The notes under the pieces are model-generated. The model was not told the origin of the DNA, made no database searches, and worked only from the letters and a program-made list of their open reading frames with translations. Both the position numbers and the translations under genes were made by a program. A DNA stretch of 64,000 nt from an uncultured Acetatifactor sp. Its GTDB lineage: Bacteria > Bacillota > Clostridia > Lachnospirales > Lachnospiraceae. Below are positions 33,289 to 42,397 of this stretch, one piece after another; positions within the stretch are counted from its first letter, which is position 1, and every line of letters begins with the position of its first letter. Location: assembly GCA_910578815.1 (NCBI GenBank), contig CAJTSE010000006.1:150172-214171 (forward strand), read 5' to 3'.

Positions 33289-34446
33289 ATGAGGTTTTTA
33301 CATATCGGAGATCTACATATTGGCAGAACCATCGGCGGATTTGACTTAATCGAGGACCAGAAGTTTATTCTGGATCAGATGATTCATATTGCCGGGCAGG
33401 AGAAGGCGGACGCTATCCTGATTGCCGGTGATGTTTACGATAAATCCATTCCCGGAGAATCGGCGGTAAAGCTGTTTGATTACTTTTTAAGCCGGCTGGC
33501 GGAAAAAGGATTGGAGACATTCATTATCAGCGGGAATCATGATTCCGATGAAAGGATGAATTTCGGGAGCAGTCTTTTTCAGACAAACAGTATTTTTATT
33601 TCGGCAAAGTATGAAGGCAGGTTATTCAAGAGGACGGTTGAAGATGAGGAAGGCAGGGTAAATATTTATCTTATGCCCTTTATCAAGGCATCTCAGGTCA
33701 GGCATTTTTTCCCGGATGAAGAAATATCTACCTATGACGATGCTGTGAGAGTGGTTATAAAAAGGAATCATATTGATCCCAAGGAACGGAACATTCTGGT
33801 GGCTCATCAATTTGTGGCAGGGAAGACGGCAGAGCCTAAACTTGGAGGCTCCGAGTCCGCTTCCACTCAGAAGGTGGGTTTGGTGGAGAAAATCGGCTGG
33901 GACTGCTTTGAGGCTTTTGATTACGTGGCGCTGGGGCATATTCATTCCCCACAGTCAGTAGGGCGGGAAGAGATCCGCTACGCTGGTTCACCCTTAAAAT
34001 ATTCCCGCAGTGAGGCCGGGGATGAAAAGAGCGTTACGATTGTGGAGACAGGTAAAAAGGGAAATGTAAAGATCAGGCAGATTCCGCTGCGGCCCCTGCG
34101 CGATCTGCGCCGGATCAGGGGCCGGATGGAACAGCTGCTGGCCAGGGAAAACATTTCCGCACCGGAGGATTTCATGTTCGCTACACTGACAGATGAAGAT
34201 ATACAGGAAAATGTAATGGGGATATTCCGACAGTATTACCCCAATACAGTGGGAATCGAATATGACAACGCTCATACAAGAGAGCTTGCGCAGCCGGATA
34301 TTTCCGAAATGGCGGAAGACAAATCCTTTGATGATATTATTTTCGATTTTTATGAGCTGATCTATGGCTGTGAAATGAATGAGGATGAGCGAAGACTTAT
34401 CAATGAAATGGCAAGAGAGGCAGGGATCGTGAATGAAGCCGATTAA
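33289..34446 (+). CDS. sbcD: Exonuclease subunit SbcD (Mre11-like)
   Basis: This 385-residue calcineurin-type nuclease is the catalytic subunit of the SbcCD DNA-end processing complex, which opens hairpins and trims double-strand breaks. Metal-binding motifs are visible: GDLHIGRT, AGDVYDKS, SGNHDSDE, VAHQF and LGHIHSPQ. The C-terminal cap domain is of usual length. It overlaps sbcC by 14 bp. Confidence 0.95.
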   Translation: MRFLHIGDLHIGRTIGGFDLIEDQKFILDQMIHIAGQEKADAILIAGDVYDKSIPGESAVKLFDYFLSRLAEKGLETFIISGNHDSDERMNFGSSLFQTNSIFISAKYEGRLFKRTVEDEEGRVNIYLMPFIKASQVRHFFPDEEISTYDDAVRVVIKRNHIDPKERNILVAHQFVAGKTAEPKLGGSESASTQKVGLVEKIGWDCFEAFDYVALGHIHSPQSVGREEIRYAGSPLKYSRSEAGDEKSVTIVETGKKGNVKIRQIPLRPLRDLRRIRGRMEQLLARENISAPEDFMFATLTDEDIQENVMGIFRQYYPNTVGIEYDNAHTRELAQPDISEMAEDKSFDDIIFDFYELIYGCEMNEDERRLINEMAREAGIVNEAD

Positions 34447-37400
34447 ACTTATTATCAGTGCATTTGGCTCTTATGCCGATCAAACGCCGGAAATCAATTT
34501 TGAACAGTTTGAAGAAAAAGGGCTTTTTCTGGTTTCCGGTGATACCGGTGCGGGCAAGACTACTATTTTTGATGCAATTTGTTTTGCACTTTACGGAACT
34601 ACCAGCGGAAGCTACCGCGATCCCAAGAATCTGCGAAGCGAATATGCCGCAGCTGATGTAAAGAGCTTTGTGGAGTTTACCTTTTCTCATCAGGGTAAGG
34701 AATACCGTATCCACCGCCAGCCTCAGTATGACCGTCCGTTAAAGCGCGGTAAAGGAACCAAACAGGAGCCGGAAACAGCCGTATTTTGGTGCGGGCCAGA
34801 TGTGCCCATAGAGGGAGTCAAGGCGGTAAATACTGCCGTGAAAGAGCTTTTACACATTGATGATAAGCAGTTTAAGCAGATTGCAATGATTGCACAGGGC
34901 GAATTTTGGGAATTGCTGAACGCGAAGACCGAAAAACGGACGGAAATCCTGCGCACTATTTTTATGACAGAAAGCTATAAAAAGATCGAGTATCTGCTGA
35001 AAGACCAAATGGACGCAGGGATCGGCGGCTTAAAGGACACCGAAAAAAGTATTGTCCAATATTTTCAGGACGTAACGGCCGGGCAGGAAAGCGAACATTG
35101 CGGCGAGCTTGCACAGATGAAGGAGTATGCAGGCGAAAGCGGCAGTGCCTGGAATCTGGATGAGATTTTAAAGATTATATCCGTAATTATTCAAGAGGAT
35201 GAAGAGCAGCAGAAAATGCTAAGCAAGCGTCTGCAGGCGGAAGAAAAAGAACTGGAAGAAAAAAATAAAGCCGTCAACACTGGTGAAGCAAATAATAAGT
35301 TTGTCAGCCGATTTGAGGAATTGACAAAGAAAAGGGACGGGCTGGCTGCCCAGAAGGAAGAGATGGATGGGCGTGCGGCTTCCCTTCAGCGAAAAAAAGA
35401 CGCCACCCATTTTGTAAATCCGGTTTATGAAAGATGGAAATCTCAAAAGGAGCATATTGCGGATACAAAAGAGAAAATCCGGAGCAGGGAAACAGAGCGT
35501 GATCAGGCGGCAGAGGATAATAAGAATGCTGCGCTGGCGTTTGAAGCGGCCCTGGCAGAGGAACCCCGCAGGGAAGAAGGAAAGCGGCTGATTGCCCAAA
35601 TTGACGGCGATCTGGAAAAATATTCTTTGAGGGATCAATACCATACGGAAATAGCGTTATTGCGGAAAAAGGCCGCTTCTTTGGAGCAGCGGGGGATCGA
35701 GCTTGAGGAATCAGAAAAGGCTTTGAAAGGAAAAATTACTGCTCTTAACGGGGAAATGCTGGACTTGCAGGACTGCCCGGCCGAGCTGGCGAAAGCAAAA
35801 GCGTCAGGTGAGCAGGCGGCAGGCCTGAAAGAGGAAATGGATCATATCATTTACACCGACCTTCCGGCCCTGGAGCAAAAAAAGAAGGACCTGGGGAAAA
35901 AGCAGGAGGCATATAAAAAAGCAAAAAATGCCTACGATGAGGCCCAGAAAAGAAGGCAGCAGGCCGAGGCAAGGCTGGAAAGCTGCCGCGCCGGGATCCT
36001 GGCCGGAGAACTGGAAGAAGGGAAGCCCTGTCCTGTCTGCGGCTCCATACATCATCCGGCACCGGCCCCCTTTCCGGCGGAATCCATTACCGAAGAGCAG
36101 TGCAGAAAATATGCGGAACAGGAGAACGCGGCACAGGATAAAAAGGATGAGGCTCTTAAGGCGGCGGAGAGCGTAAAAGCGACGGTGGAGGCGCTGGAAG
36201 AGCAGTTAAGAAAGAATATCGGTAAATGTATCTGCAAGGATCCCGACGGGGCTTCGGCGGAGAAAGAAACGCTGGCCGGGCTTCGGGAGATGCTTTTGGA
36301 AAAGCAGGCAGCCACCGAAGAAATCGTCAGGGAAAATAAAGGTAAACTTGAAGAGCTGACGAAGGACTGCAGTAAGCTGGAGAAGGCCAGAAAAGAATAT
36401 GAAGCGGCTGTCGGGAAAGAAACGGAAAAGCTGAACGAGGATAAAGATAAGTTTATCGAAGAAAAACATGCTGCGGAAAAAAGCCTTGTAGAAAAGCAAA
36501 CTACTTTGGAGTCTCTGAAAAGCCTTATCTTTGAAAGCCTGGAGCAGGCACAGAAAGCGCGTGAAAAAGTAGATCAGGACGTGCGAACGATCACCGGGTC
36601 TATCGAAGGGGCCCGCGGGACAAAAGAGGAAGCGGAAAAGGCACTGGCCGGACATCAGTCTGCAATCAAGACGCTCCAGGAGACGCTGGCAAAAAGCGAA
36701 AAAATGGAAGCGGTATTTTCCGGGGAATTTCAAGAAAAGTTAAAAAACAAAGGCTTTGCGTCAGAAGAGGAATTTTTGGCTCATGTTGTCTCCGAAAGCG
36801 AGCTTACCGCAGAAGAAAAGGCGCTGTCGGAGTATGACACGGCAGTAAAAACCAACCACATTCAGCTGCAGCAGGCGAAAGCCGATGCCGAAGGGAAAAC
36901 AATGGTTGATCTTGAGCTTCTCCGCGCGGAACTGGATGCGCAGAAGAGCCGTGTGAATACTCTGCGCGAGGAAAAAAATGCCGTGTCTTCCAGGCTTTCC
37001 GAAAACAATAAGAAGCAGAAGAGTATTATTGGTTTGCAGGAGAAGCTGGAAAGCTGCCGCAGGGAAGCAAACACCGCCAAGAGGCTTTACGAGCTTGTAA
37101 GAGGAACTACCGGCAAGGCAAAAATTACGCTGGAGCAATATATTCAGGCAACAGGCTTTGAACGGATTATACAGGCGGCCAACCGCAGACTGGCACCCAT
37201 GAGCGACGGGCAGTATGAGCTTTACCGGAAAAGTTCATCCGGGAAGCAAAGCAATACCTATCTGGATCTGGAGGTGCTGGACAATTTCACAGGGCACAGA
37301 AGACCGGTGGGAAATCTTTCCGGCGGCGAAAGTTTTAAGGCTTCTTTGAGTCTTGCACTGGGCCTGTCCGATACGGTTTCGTCTCAAATGGGCGGCGTTT

Positions 37401-37612
37401 CCATGGAGGCGCTGTTTGTGGACGAGGGCTTTGGCACCCTTGATAGAAAATCCATGGAAAATGCAATGGACATCCTGCTGGGCCTCTCCGGAACGGGTAA
37501 GCTGGTGGGTATTATCAGCCACCGGGAAGAGCTGAAGGAAAACATAATGCAGCAGATCAGAGTCAGCAAGACCCAAAGCGGCAGCCGGATCGTGGTTGAT
37601 TTGGGAACATAA
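34433..37612 (+). CDS. sbcC: Exonuclease subunit SbcC (Rad50-like ATPase)
   Basis: This 1059-residue SMC-like ATPase pairs with SbcD. The N-terminal half-ATPase has Walker A SGDTGAGKTTIFDAI. Two long coiled-coil arms (about residues 200-500 and 580-880) flank the zinc hook CPVC near residue 533. The C-terminal half has the signature LSGGESFKASLSLAL and Walker B EALFVDEGFGTLD. Length and order are normal for the family. The ATG at 34433 lies within the end of sbcD. A flagellin fragment begins right after its stop. Confidence 0.95.
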   Translation: MKPIKLIISAFGSYADQTPEINFEQFEEKGLFLVSGDTGAGKTTIFDAICFALYGTTSGSYRDPKNLRSEYAAADVKSFVEFTFSHQGKEYRIHRQPQYDRPLKRGKGTKQEPETAVFWCGPDVPIEGVKAVNTAVKELLHIDDKQFKQIAMIAQGEFWELLNAKTEKRTEILRTIFMTESYKKIEYLLKDQMDAGIGGLKDTEKSIVQYFQDVTAGQESEHCGELAQMKEYAGESGSAWNLDEILKIISVIIQEDEEQQKMLSKRLQAEEKELEEKNKAVNTGEANNKFVSRFEELTKKRDGLAAQKEEMDGRAASLQRKKDATHFVNPVYERWKSQKEHIADTKEKIRSRETERDQAAEDNKNAALAFEAALAEEPRREEGKRLIAQIDGDLEKYSLRDQYHTEIALLRKKAASLEQRGIELEESEKALKGKITALNGEMLDLQDCPAELAKAKASGEQAAGLKEEMDHIIYTDLPALEQKKKDLGKKQEAYKKAKNAYDEAQKRRQQAEARLESCRAGILAGELEEGKPCPVCGSIHHPAPAPFPAESITEEQCRKYAEQENAAQDKKDEALKAAESVKATVEALEEQLRKNIGKCICKDPDGASAEKETLAGLREMLLEKQAATEEIVRENKGKLEELTKDCSKLEKARKEYEAAVGKETEKLNEDKDKFIEEKHAAEKSLVEKQTTLESLKSLIFESLEQAQKAREKVDQDVRTITGSIEGARGTKEEAEKALAGHQSAIKTLQETLAKSEKMEAVFSGEFQEKLKNKGFASEEEFLAHVVSESELTAEEKALSEYDTAVKTNHIQLQQAKADAEGKTMVDLELLRAELDAQKSRVNTLREEKNAVSSRLSENNKKQKSIIGLQEKLESCRREANTAKRLYELVRGTTGKAKITLEQYIQATGFERIIQAANRRLAPMSDGQYELYRKSSSGKQSNTYLDLEVLDNFTGHRRPVGNLSGGESFKASLSLALGLSDTVSSQMGGVSMEALFVDEGFGTLDRKSMENAMDILLGLSGTGKLVGIISHREELKENIMQQIRVSKTQSGSRIVVDLGT

Positions 37613-37619
37613 AAAAAAG

Positions 37620-38152
37620 ATCTGCCGGCCATTTGCTTTTCCGGGCGCTTCGGGCCACTATTCGGATTCCGGCTACACCTATGAATATTTAAAGGGATCA
37701 CTTTCTTCCGTGGGCTCGTCGGCATCAGCGGCAGGTGCCCGTGAATCCGACGATGACAATCTTTGCATTCAAATGGGAGTAGATTCCGGAAGCGGTATGT
37801 ATCTCTTTCTCGTAGACGCGTCGACAAAAGGCGTAGGCTTATCTATGGGAGAAGTAAATGTTTCTGATCATGATCATGCGGTCAAAGTAATTGATCTGAT
37901 TCCAAACGCAATTGAGACGGTGAGCCGTTATCGCATCCAATTCGGTGCACAGCAGAACCGTCTGGAGCATGGTATGGCAATAGATGAAAATATTGCTGAA
38001 AACACGCAGGCTGCGGAGGGAAGGATCCGCGACCTGGATATGGCAAATGAAATGGTCGTTCATTCCAAAAAAATATTTTGACACAGTGGGGGCAAGTCAT
38101 GCTGGCACAGACCAATTCCCGTGCAGAAGATATATTGGCATTGCTGCAATAA
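37620..38152 (+). pseudogene. Flagellin C-terminal remnant with a frameshift
   Basis: The reading frame from about 37741 to 38080 translates to a typical flagellin C-terminal D1/D0 region, including FGAQQNRLEH, NTQAAEGRIRDLDMANEMV and HSKK. The frame then breaks in an A run (38067-38073, seven A residues). Restoring one A gives NILTQWGQVMLAQTNSRAED and a normal ILALLQ end, with TAA at 38150-38152. The N-terminal D0/D1 half is absent because the sbcC stop lies just upstream. So it is a truncated relic of a flagellin gene even if the frameshift is an assembly error. Confidence 0.85.
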
Positions 38153-38198
38153 GCGATATAAAGTGCCGTAAAAAACTTAAAAAAATTTAAAAAAAGAC

Positions 38199-38227
38199 TT
38201 GCATTTCCATAAATGATGTAATATAAT
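38199..38227 (+). promoter_or_regulatory. Promoter of tRNA-Lys
   Basis: TTGCAT (38199-38204) and TATAAT (38222-38227) are separated by 17 bp, 30 bp before the tRNA. Confidence 0.8.
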
Positions 38228-38257
38228 AACTCTTGCGTTGTGAAAGACATAGCGGAT

Positions 38258-38330
38258 GCACCGCTAGCTCAGTTGGTAGAGCACCTGACTCTTAATCAGG
38301 GTGTCCAGGGTTCGAGCCCCTGGCGGTGCA
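38258..38330 (+). tRNA. tRNA-Lys (anticodon CTT)
   Basis: The cloverleaf has acceptor stem GCACCGC / GCGGTGC, an anticodon stem CCTGA / TCAGG around CTCTTAA (anticodon CTT), and a T arm with GTTCGAGCC. CCA is not encoded. Confidence 0.96.
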
Positions 38331-38357
38331 CACACTCTTCTTCGGAAGAGCGCGAAG

Positions 38358-38401
38358 GACTGATTTTGAGGACATAAGAGCCTTGGGGTCGGTCTTTTCT
38401 T
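38358..38401 (+). terminator. Terminator of tRNA-Lys
   Basis: GACTGATTTTGAGG (38358-38371) pairs, with several G-U pairs, to CCTTGGGGTCGGTC (38381-38394) and is followed by TTTTCTTT. Confidence 0.65.
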
Positions 38402-38486
38402 TATGCCAGTGTGACATGAGCAGCGAAGCTGCGAATGGCAGAGCCCATAAAACACCGTTGTAGCAAAAGCTGGGACGTTTACGATG

Positions 38487-38652
38487 CTAGTGTACTGACA
38501 CGTTCATAATCGAACCAACAGCACCGCCTATATCGCCATCTGCTGCGTTGTCGTCAGTCAACGATGCCACCGCATCGCCTCCTTCCTTCGCCTTGCAGAG
38601 TGACGATATATTCGGCACTGTTAGTTCAGAAATGAGCGTGTCAGTACACTAG
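38487..38652. mobile_element. MITE-like 166-bp palindromic element
   Basis: CTAGTGTACTGACACG at 38487 is repeated as an exact reverse complement ending at 38652. The similarity continues inward for about 60 bp with scattered mismatches (shared GAAC, AACAG, CCG, TATATCG blocks). The element codes for nothing and starts and ends with CTAG, which may be target site or terminus. It is probably a miniature inverted-repeat element mobilised in trans. A small hairpin (GCAGC-GAA-GCTGC, 38420-38432) lies between it and the tRNA terminator. Confidence 0.75.
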
Positions 38653-38799
38653 TTCACAATTAAGGTTAGCATTTGTATCCATAAATATAGTTAATTGACA
38701 ATATTTGTTAGACTGATATAGTGATTTTAGAGGAATTCCGATAGAGTGCAGCGTGAGAAAAACGATATTAAAATGAAAAGAAAAGGAGCAGCATCTGAA

Positions 38800-39852
38800 A
38801 TGGAAAAAGTCATTGTACAGGAAAAGAAAGAAGAGTTGTGGGACGTTTATGACAAGGACCGGGTGAAGACCGGGAAGCTGCACAAAAGAGGGGAAACACT
38901 TCCGGAGGGTCAATATCATCTGGTGGTACATGTGTGCATCTTCAACAGTAAAAACCAGATGCTGATCCAGCAGCGTCAGCCCTTTAAAGATAATTGGAAT
39001 AATATGTGGGATCTGACGGTGGGCGGCTCGGCCATCGCGGGAGATACCAGCAGCCAGGCGGCGGAGCGGGAGGTATATGAGGAACTGGGGCTTAAACTGG
39101 ACCTGTCCAACGTGCGGCCTGATTTTACAATTTCATTTCCCAACGGGTTTGACGATTATTATCTGGTCAGAAAGGATGTAGAGCTTTCGAAGCTGGTATT
39201 GCAGGAAACAGAGGTACAGAGAGCCAAATGGGCAGATAAGGAGGAGGTGCTGAGGATGCAGGAGGAAGGCACCTTTATCCCCTATTGGTTCCTAGACAGG
39301 CTGTTCGACATGAAGCAGTGGTATCGGCAGTTTCGGGAGGGAAATGAGGAAACGCCGATTCATTTTGAATATGCCGGTGAGCGCCGCCTGGCCTCCTGGA
39401 TGAGCCTGGTTGAGGTGGTGAGAGAAAATTTTCCGGGACTGGAGACGGAGGAAAAACTGGAAGCATACCGGGAGACCGTGGAAAAGCATATGAGCCGGGG
39501 AACTGCCGTCTGCGCCCTGTTTGGAAATATGGTAGTAGGAATCCTTTTGTTTTCCGTAAAGCAAAACATGCTGTGCTGTCTGGCGGTGCATCCGGGTTTT
39601 CGGAGGAAAGGAATCGGTGCCCGCATGGTGGGGATGATGCTGGAAAAGATGGACAGGGAGCGCCCGGTGGCAGTGGAAACTTTCCGGGAAGAGGACGAGA
39701 GAGGGGCCGCGCCCAGGGCATTTTACAAAAAGCTGGGATTTGAAGAAGGAGAACTCTGCTTTTTTGAAGAAAATTATCCGGAGCAGAGATTTTACCTGCG
39801 GAAGCAGGAGAATGGGACAGAGGTCAGCCGGAGCGGGGAGGCAGGTACATGA
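38800..39852 (+). CDS. NUDIX hydrolase-GNAT acetyltransferase fusion
   Basis: This protein of about 350 residues joins two enzymes. Residues 1 to about 170 form a NUDIX domain of the isopentenyl-diphosphate-isomerase-like class, with the box GGSAIAGDTSSQAAEREVYEELG; the first conserved Glu is replaced by Asp. Residues from about 195 form a GNAT acetyltransferase domain with the acetyl-CoA loop VHPGFRRKGIGARM. The start at 38800 has GGAG 11 bp upstream; two earlier in-frame Met codons are possible. Its stop overlaps the next GNAT gene by 4 bp, so both were probably translated together. Substrates are unknown. Confidence 0.8.
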   Translation: MEKVIVQEKKEELWDVYDKDRVKTGKLHKRGETLPEGQYHLVVHVCIFNSKNQMLIQQRQPFKDNWNNMWDLTVGGSAIAGDTSSQAAEREVYEELGLKLDLSNVRPDFTISFPNGFDDYYLVRKDVELSKLVLQETEVQRAKWADKEEVLRMQEEGTFIPYWFLDRLFDMKQWYRQFREGNEETPIHFEYAGERRLASWMSLVEVVRENFPGLETEEKLEAYRETVEKHMSRGTAVCALFGNMVVGILLFSVKQNMLCCLAVHPGFRRKGIGARMVGMMLEKMDRERPVAVETFREEDERGAAPRAFYKKLGFEEGELCFFEENYPEQRFYLRKQENGTEVSRSGEAGT

Positions 39853-40662
39853 AGGAAGCGCTGAATAAAGAACAACATGAGGAACTATATGATCTGCACC
39901 GGCGCAGCTTACCTTTTATCGTGCGGGATCAGGAAACGGTAATGGGGATTCTGAGCAATGCCGGCAATACTATCATGGAACAGCGGGACGGCCAGAATAA
40001 GCTGATCGGTGCGTCTGTAGTAAATCAAAACACGATCCTTCTGCTGTGCGTTGACGGGGAGCACCGGGGCCGGGGGATCGGAACGAGTCTGCTGGAGCGC
40101 TCGGAGCGGATGATTGCAGATCGGGGATATGATAAGATTATTGTGGGCGTCGGATTTGACCATATCATGCCGGGAGTACCCACTTGCCGGAACCGTTCTA
40201 AAGCGGAAAATGTAGAGCTGTATCCTGAGGTGGACGGCAGGGCGGAGAATTTCTTTACCAAAAGAGGATATGTACACAGCTGGGAATGTGACTGTTTTGA
40301 TATGAGGTTTCCGCTGAGCAGGTTTATCCGGGATGACTTGAAGGTGGGAGATACTGTAGAAGGAGTTACATACAGATGGGCGGTCCCGGCGGATATTGAC
40401 GGGGTATGTGCGTTCAGGATGGGTTTTCCGAGTTTACAGAATATTACCGGGAAGAAGGGCTGTACGGCGGCTCTGATACGAGAGTTCTTATTGCGGCTGC
40501 CGGTGAAGAGGTTGTGGGTGCGCTGATCGTGGGAGCGGAGAGCAGGGCAGAACGTTTTCTTCCTTTATCAGCGATAAAATATCTGATTTTCAGACAGATA
40601 TTTATTATCAGAATCCCAGTTATCTGGAATGCTCTTATAAGGCGGGGTATTTATTGGATTAA
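39849..40662 (+). pseudogene. Frameshifted GNAT acetyltransferase gene
   Basis: The first frame encodes a GNAT domain (LLCVDGEHRGRGIGTSLLERSE) to about residue 188. Sense coding then continues in the next frame (CVQDGFSEFTEYYREEGLYG, AAGEEVVGALIVGAESRAE). It switches once more near the T run at 40555-40558 to a frame ending YKAGYLLD and TAA at 40660-40662. Both shifts are explained by the loss of one T from short T runs (near 40410 and at 40555-40558). Restored, the protein would be about 270 residues with a second acetyltransferase-like half. It is either a decaying gene or the result of sequence errors. Confidence 0.7.
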
Positions 40663-40701
40663 GGCAGTCCCTGAAAAATAAAAGCAAAAAATAAATATTT
40701 C

Positions 40702-40732
40702 TTGACCTTGTCCCAGGGGCAAGGTCTATTTT
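40702..40732 (+). promoter_or_regulatory. MerR-type promoter/operator of the split ABC operon
   Basis: TTGACC (40702-40707) and TATTTT (40727-40732) are 19 bp apart. The spacer region carries the inverted repeat GACCTTG (40704-40710) / CAAGGTC (40720-40726). This is the textbook layout of a MerR-activated promoter, and the operon it drives ends with a MerR gene. Confidence 0.85.
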
Positions 40733-40764
40733 AGTACTATAAAAACCGGGGACGGACTGGAGGA

Positions 40765-41778
40765 ATGTTTATTTTGAAGCTGCTGAAAGAATTGATTCGA
40801 CTGCACAGATTCCTTTTTTATATGGCCATGTTTCTTACATTGCTGTCAGTAGGTTTCAATCTTTATTGGAATAGCTTTTTGGCGGATACGATAGATTTGT
40901 TGGGAAACAAAGTCCTGTCAGGGGTCCGGAGTGAGAAGACGCTGCTGCTTAAGCCGCTGGCGATGGCGGCAGTTATTATTCTGATTCATACCGCAGTCGA
41001 ATATCTGTCCTCCTGCTTGGCCTCTTATACCTGCGAACTGTTTGCCCATGAAATGCGTATGGGGTATGGCAGGTTTTATCTGCAAAGTGATATTCGGATT
41101 TTGTCAAGGCTGAATGCGGGAGAAGAGCAGTCGGCTGTGCAGAATGAGCTGGCGGAGGTATCCGCGTATCTGAATGAAAACCTGTTTTCTTTTGCGAAGC
41201 AGTTTGTCTCCTTTGCGGTTACGGCAGTATTTTTACTGTGCCTGAATTTCAGGCTGGCCCTGCTTTCCGTGCTTCCCGCGGTTCCGCTGATGATTTATTG
41301 CTACTGTTCCGGAAAAGTGATCAAAAGCTTTACGGAGCAGTGTCAGAAAAGCAGAAGGCAAATCAACGGGCTGACGGATACTCTTTTGGAGCTTTTTCCG
41401 ATCATTCAGGTCTACAACGCCGGCCGGCTGATGGATACTGCCGTGGACAATAGGCTGCAGCAGTGGGAAAGGGCAAATGTCAGGAAGGAGAGGGCGGCCG
41501 CCAGGCTGATGTCCCTTTCCGGGTTGCTTTCCTTTATACCGCTTCTGATGCTGATGGGATTTGGCGGGGCCATGGTGATAAACGGCGAAATCAGCATTGG
41601 CAGTTTTTATATCTTTATTAACCTCTCAGGAAATGTATCGGGGTTTTTGCAGAATATGCCGGGGATTTATGCAGCCTTCAGACGTTTTCAAGCCTCTGTG
41701 GGCAGGATTGAGAAGAAGCTGGCGGGAAATATTTCGAAAGGGAGAAGTCATGTGTCATTACGCGATTTTGGTGGATAA
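40765..41778 (+). CDS. ABC exporter membrane domain without ATPase (first half)
   Basis: This protein of about 335 residues is a type-I ABC exporter transmembrane domain (six helices, coupling-helix region near IQVYNAGRLMD), but it ends before any ATP-binding domain. It is preceded by GGAGG, which abuts the ATG at 40765; a TTG three codons later (40774) has better spacing and may be the true start. Its end overlaps the following ATPase gene by 29 bp in another frame. A genuine stop-start coupling is more likely than a broken fusion, because the ATPase has its own ribosome binding site and start. Confidence 0.8.
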   Translation: MFILKLLKELIRLHRFLFYMAMFLTLLSVGFNLYWNSFLADTIDLLGNKVLSGVRSEKTLLLKPLAMAAVIILIHTAVEYLSSCLASYTCELFAHEMRMGYGRFYLQSDIRILSRLNAGEEQSAVQNELAEVSAYLNENLFSFAKQFVSFAVTAVFLLCLNFRLALLSVLPAVPLMIYCYCSGKVIKSFTEQCQKSRRQINGLTDTLLELFPIIQVYNAGRLMDTAVDNRLQQWERANVRKERAAARLMSLSGLLSFIPLLMLMGFGGAMVINGEISIGSFYIFINLSGNVSGFLQNMPGIYAAFRRFQASVGRIEKKLAGNISKGRSHVSLRDFGG

Positions 41779-42397
41779 GGTATCATTTTCCTATGGGGAC
41801 AGGGAGGTGCTGAAGGAGCTTTCCCTGCAGGTGGAGCCCGGCGGGCACATCGGAATCATCGGGCACAGTGGATGCGGAAAAAGTACTGTTTTAAAAATAC
41901 TTGCAGGATTATATGAACCGGATCACGGAAGGGTCATCATAGAGGGGGAAAGCCTGCCGGAAAAAATCAGAAGACAGACAGCGCTGGTAATGCAGCGGAA
42001 CAGTCTTTTTCCGCTGTCTATACGGGATAATATAACCTGCGGGCATGATATACCGGAGGAAAGGATTTGGATGGCCTGCGACAGCGCCAGTCTTAGCGGG
42101 TGGATTAAGAGCCTTCCGGAGGGCCTTGATACCAATGTGGGTGAGCGGGGTGACCAGGTATCCGGCGGACAGGCCCAGCGAATTCAGATTGCCAGGGCGC
42201 TTTGCAAGGAGGCTTCCGTTATTTTGCTGGATGAACCGGCTTCGGCCCTGGACCGGGGAACAGGGCAGTCTGTTCTGGAGGCGCTGGGCCATCTGACGAG
42301 GGATAAAACTGTGGTCCACATTACACATCATCCGGAGACCCTGGACGACAGCTATGTTATCTATCGTCTGGAAGGGGGGAAATTGATTCATGAATGA
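41750..42397 (+). CDS. Stand-alone ABC exporter ATPase
   Basis: This 215-residue ATPase contains a complete nucleotide-binding domain: Walker A GHSGCGKST, Q loop region LVMQRNSLFPLS, signature VSGGQAQRIQIARAL, Walker B SVILLDEPASALD and an H-loop HITHH. In sequence type it is like the ATPase half of exporters such as MsbA, which is normally fused to its membrane domain. Here AAAGGGAG precedes an ATG at 41750 inside the end of the upstream membrane-domain gene. It overlaps the next membrane-domain gene by 8 bp. Confidence 0.85.
   Translation: MCHYAILVDKVSFSYGDREVLKELSLQVEPGGHIGIIGHSGCGKSTVLKILAGLYEPDHGRVIIEGESLPEKIRRQTALVMQRNSLFPLSIRDNITCGHDIPEERIWMACDSASLSGWIKSLPEGLDTNVGERGDQVSGGQAQRIQIARALCKEASVILLDEPASALDRGTGQSVLEALGHLTRDKTVVHITHHPETLDDSYVIYRLEGGKLIHE

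Noticed and set aside
38404..38440. TGCCA...TGGCA hairpin after the tRNA-Lys terminator as a second tRNA or riboswitch
   Set aside because: Only a simple two-step stem is present, with no cloverleaf or conserved core.
41740..41780. Treating the membrane-domain/ATPase junction as one more homopolymer deletion
   Set aside because: The shift is of the opposite sign to the other frameshifts, and the ATPase frame has its own ribosome binding site and ATG.
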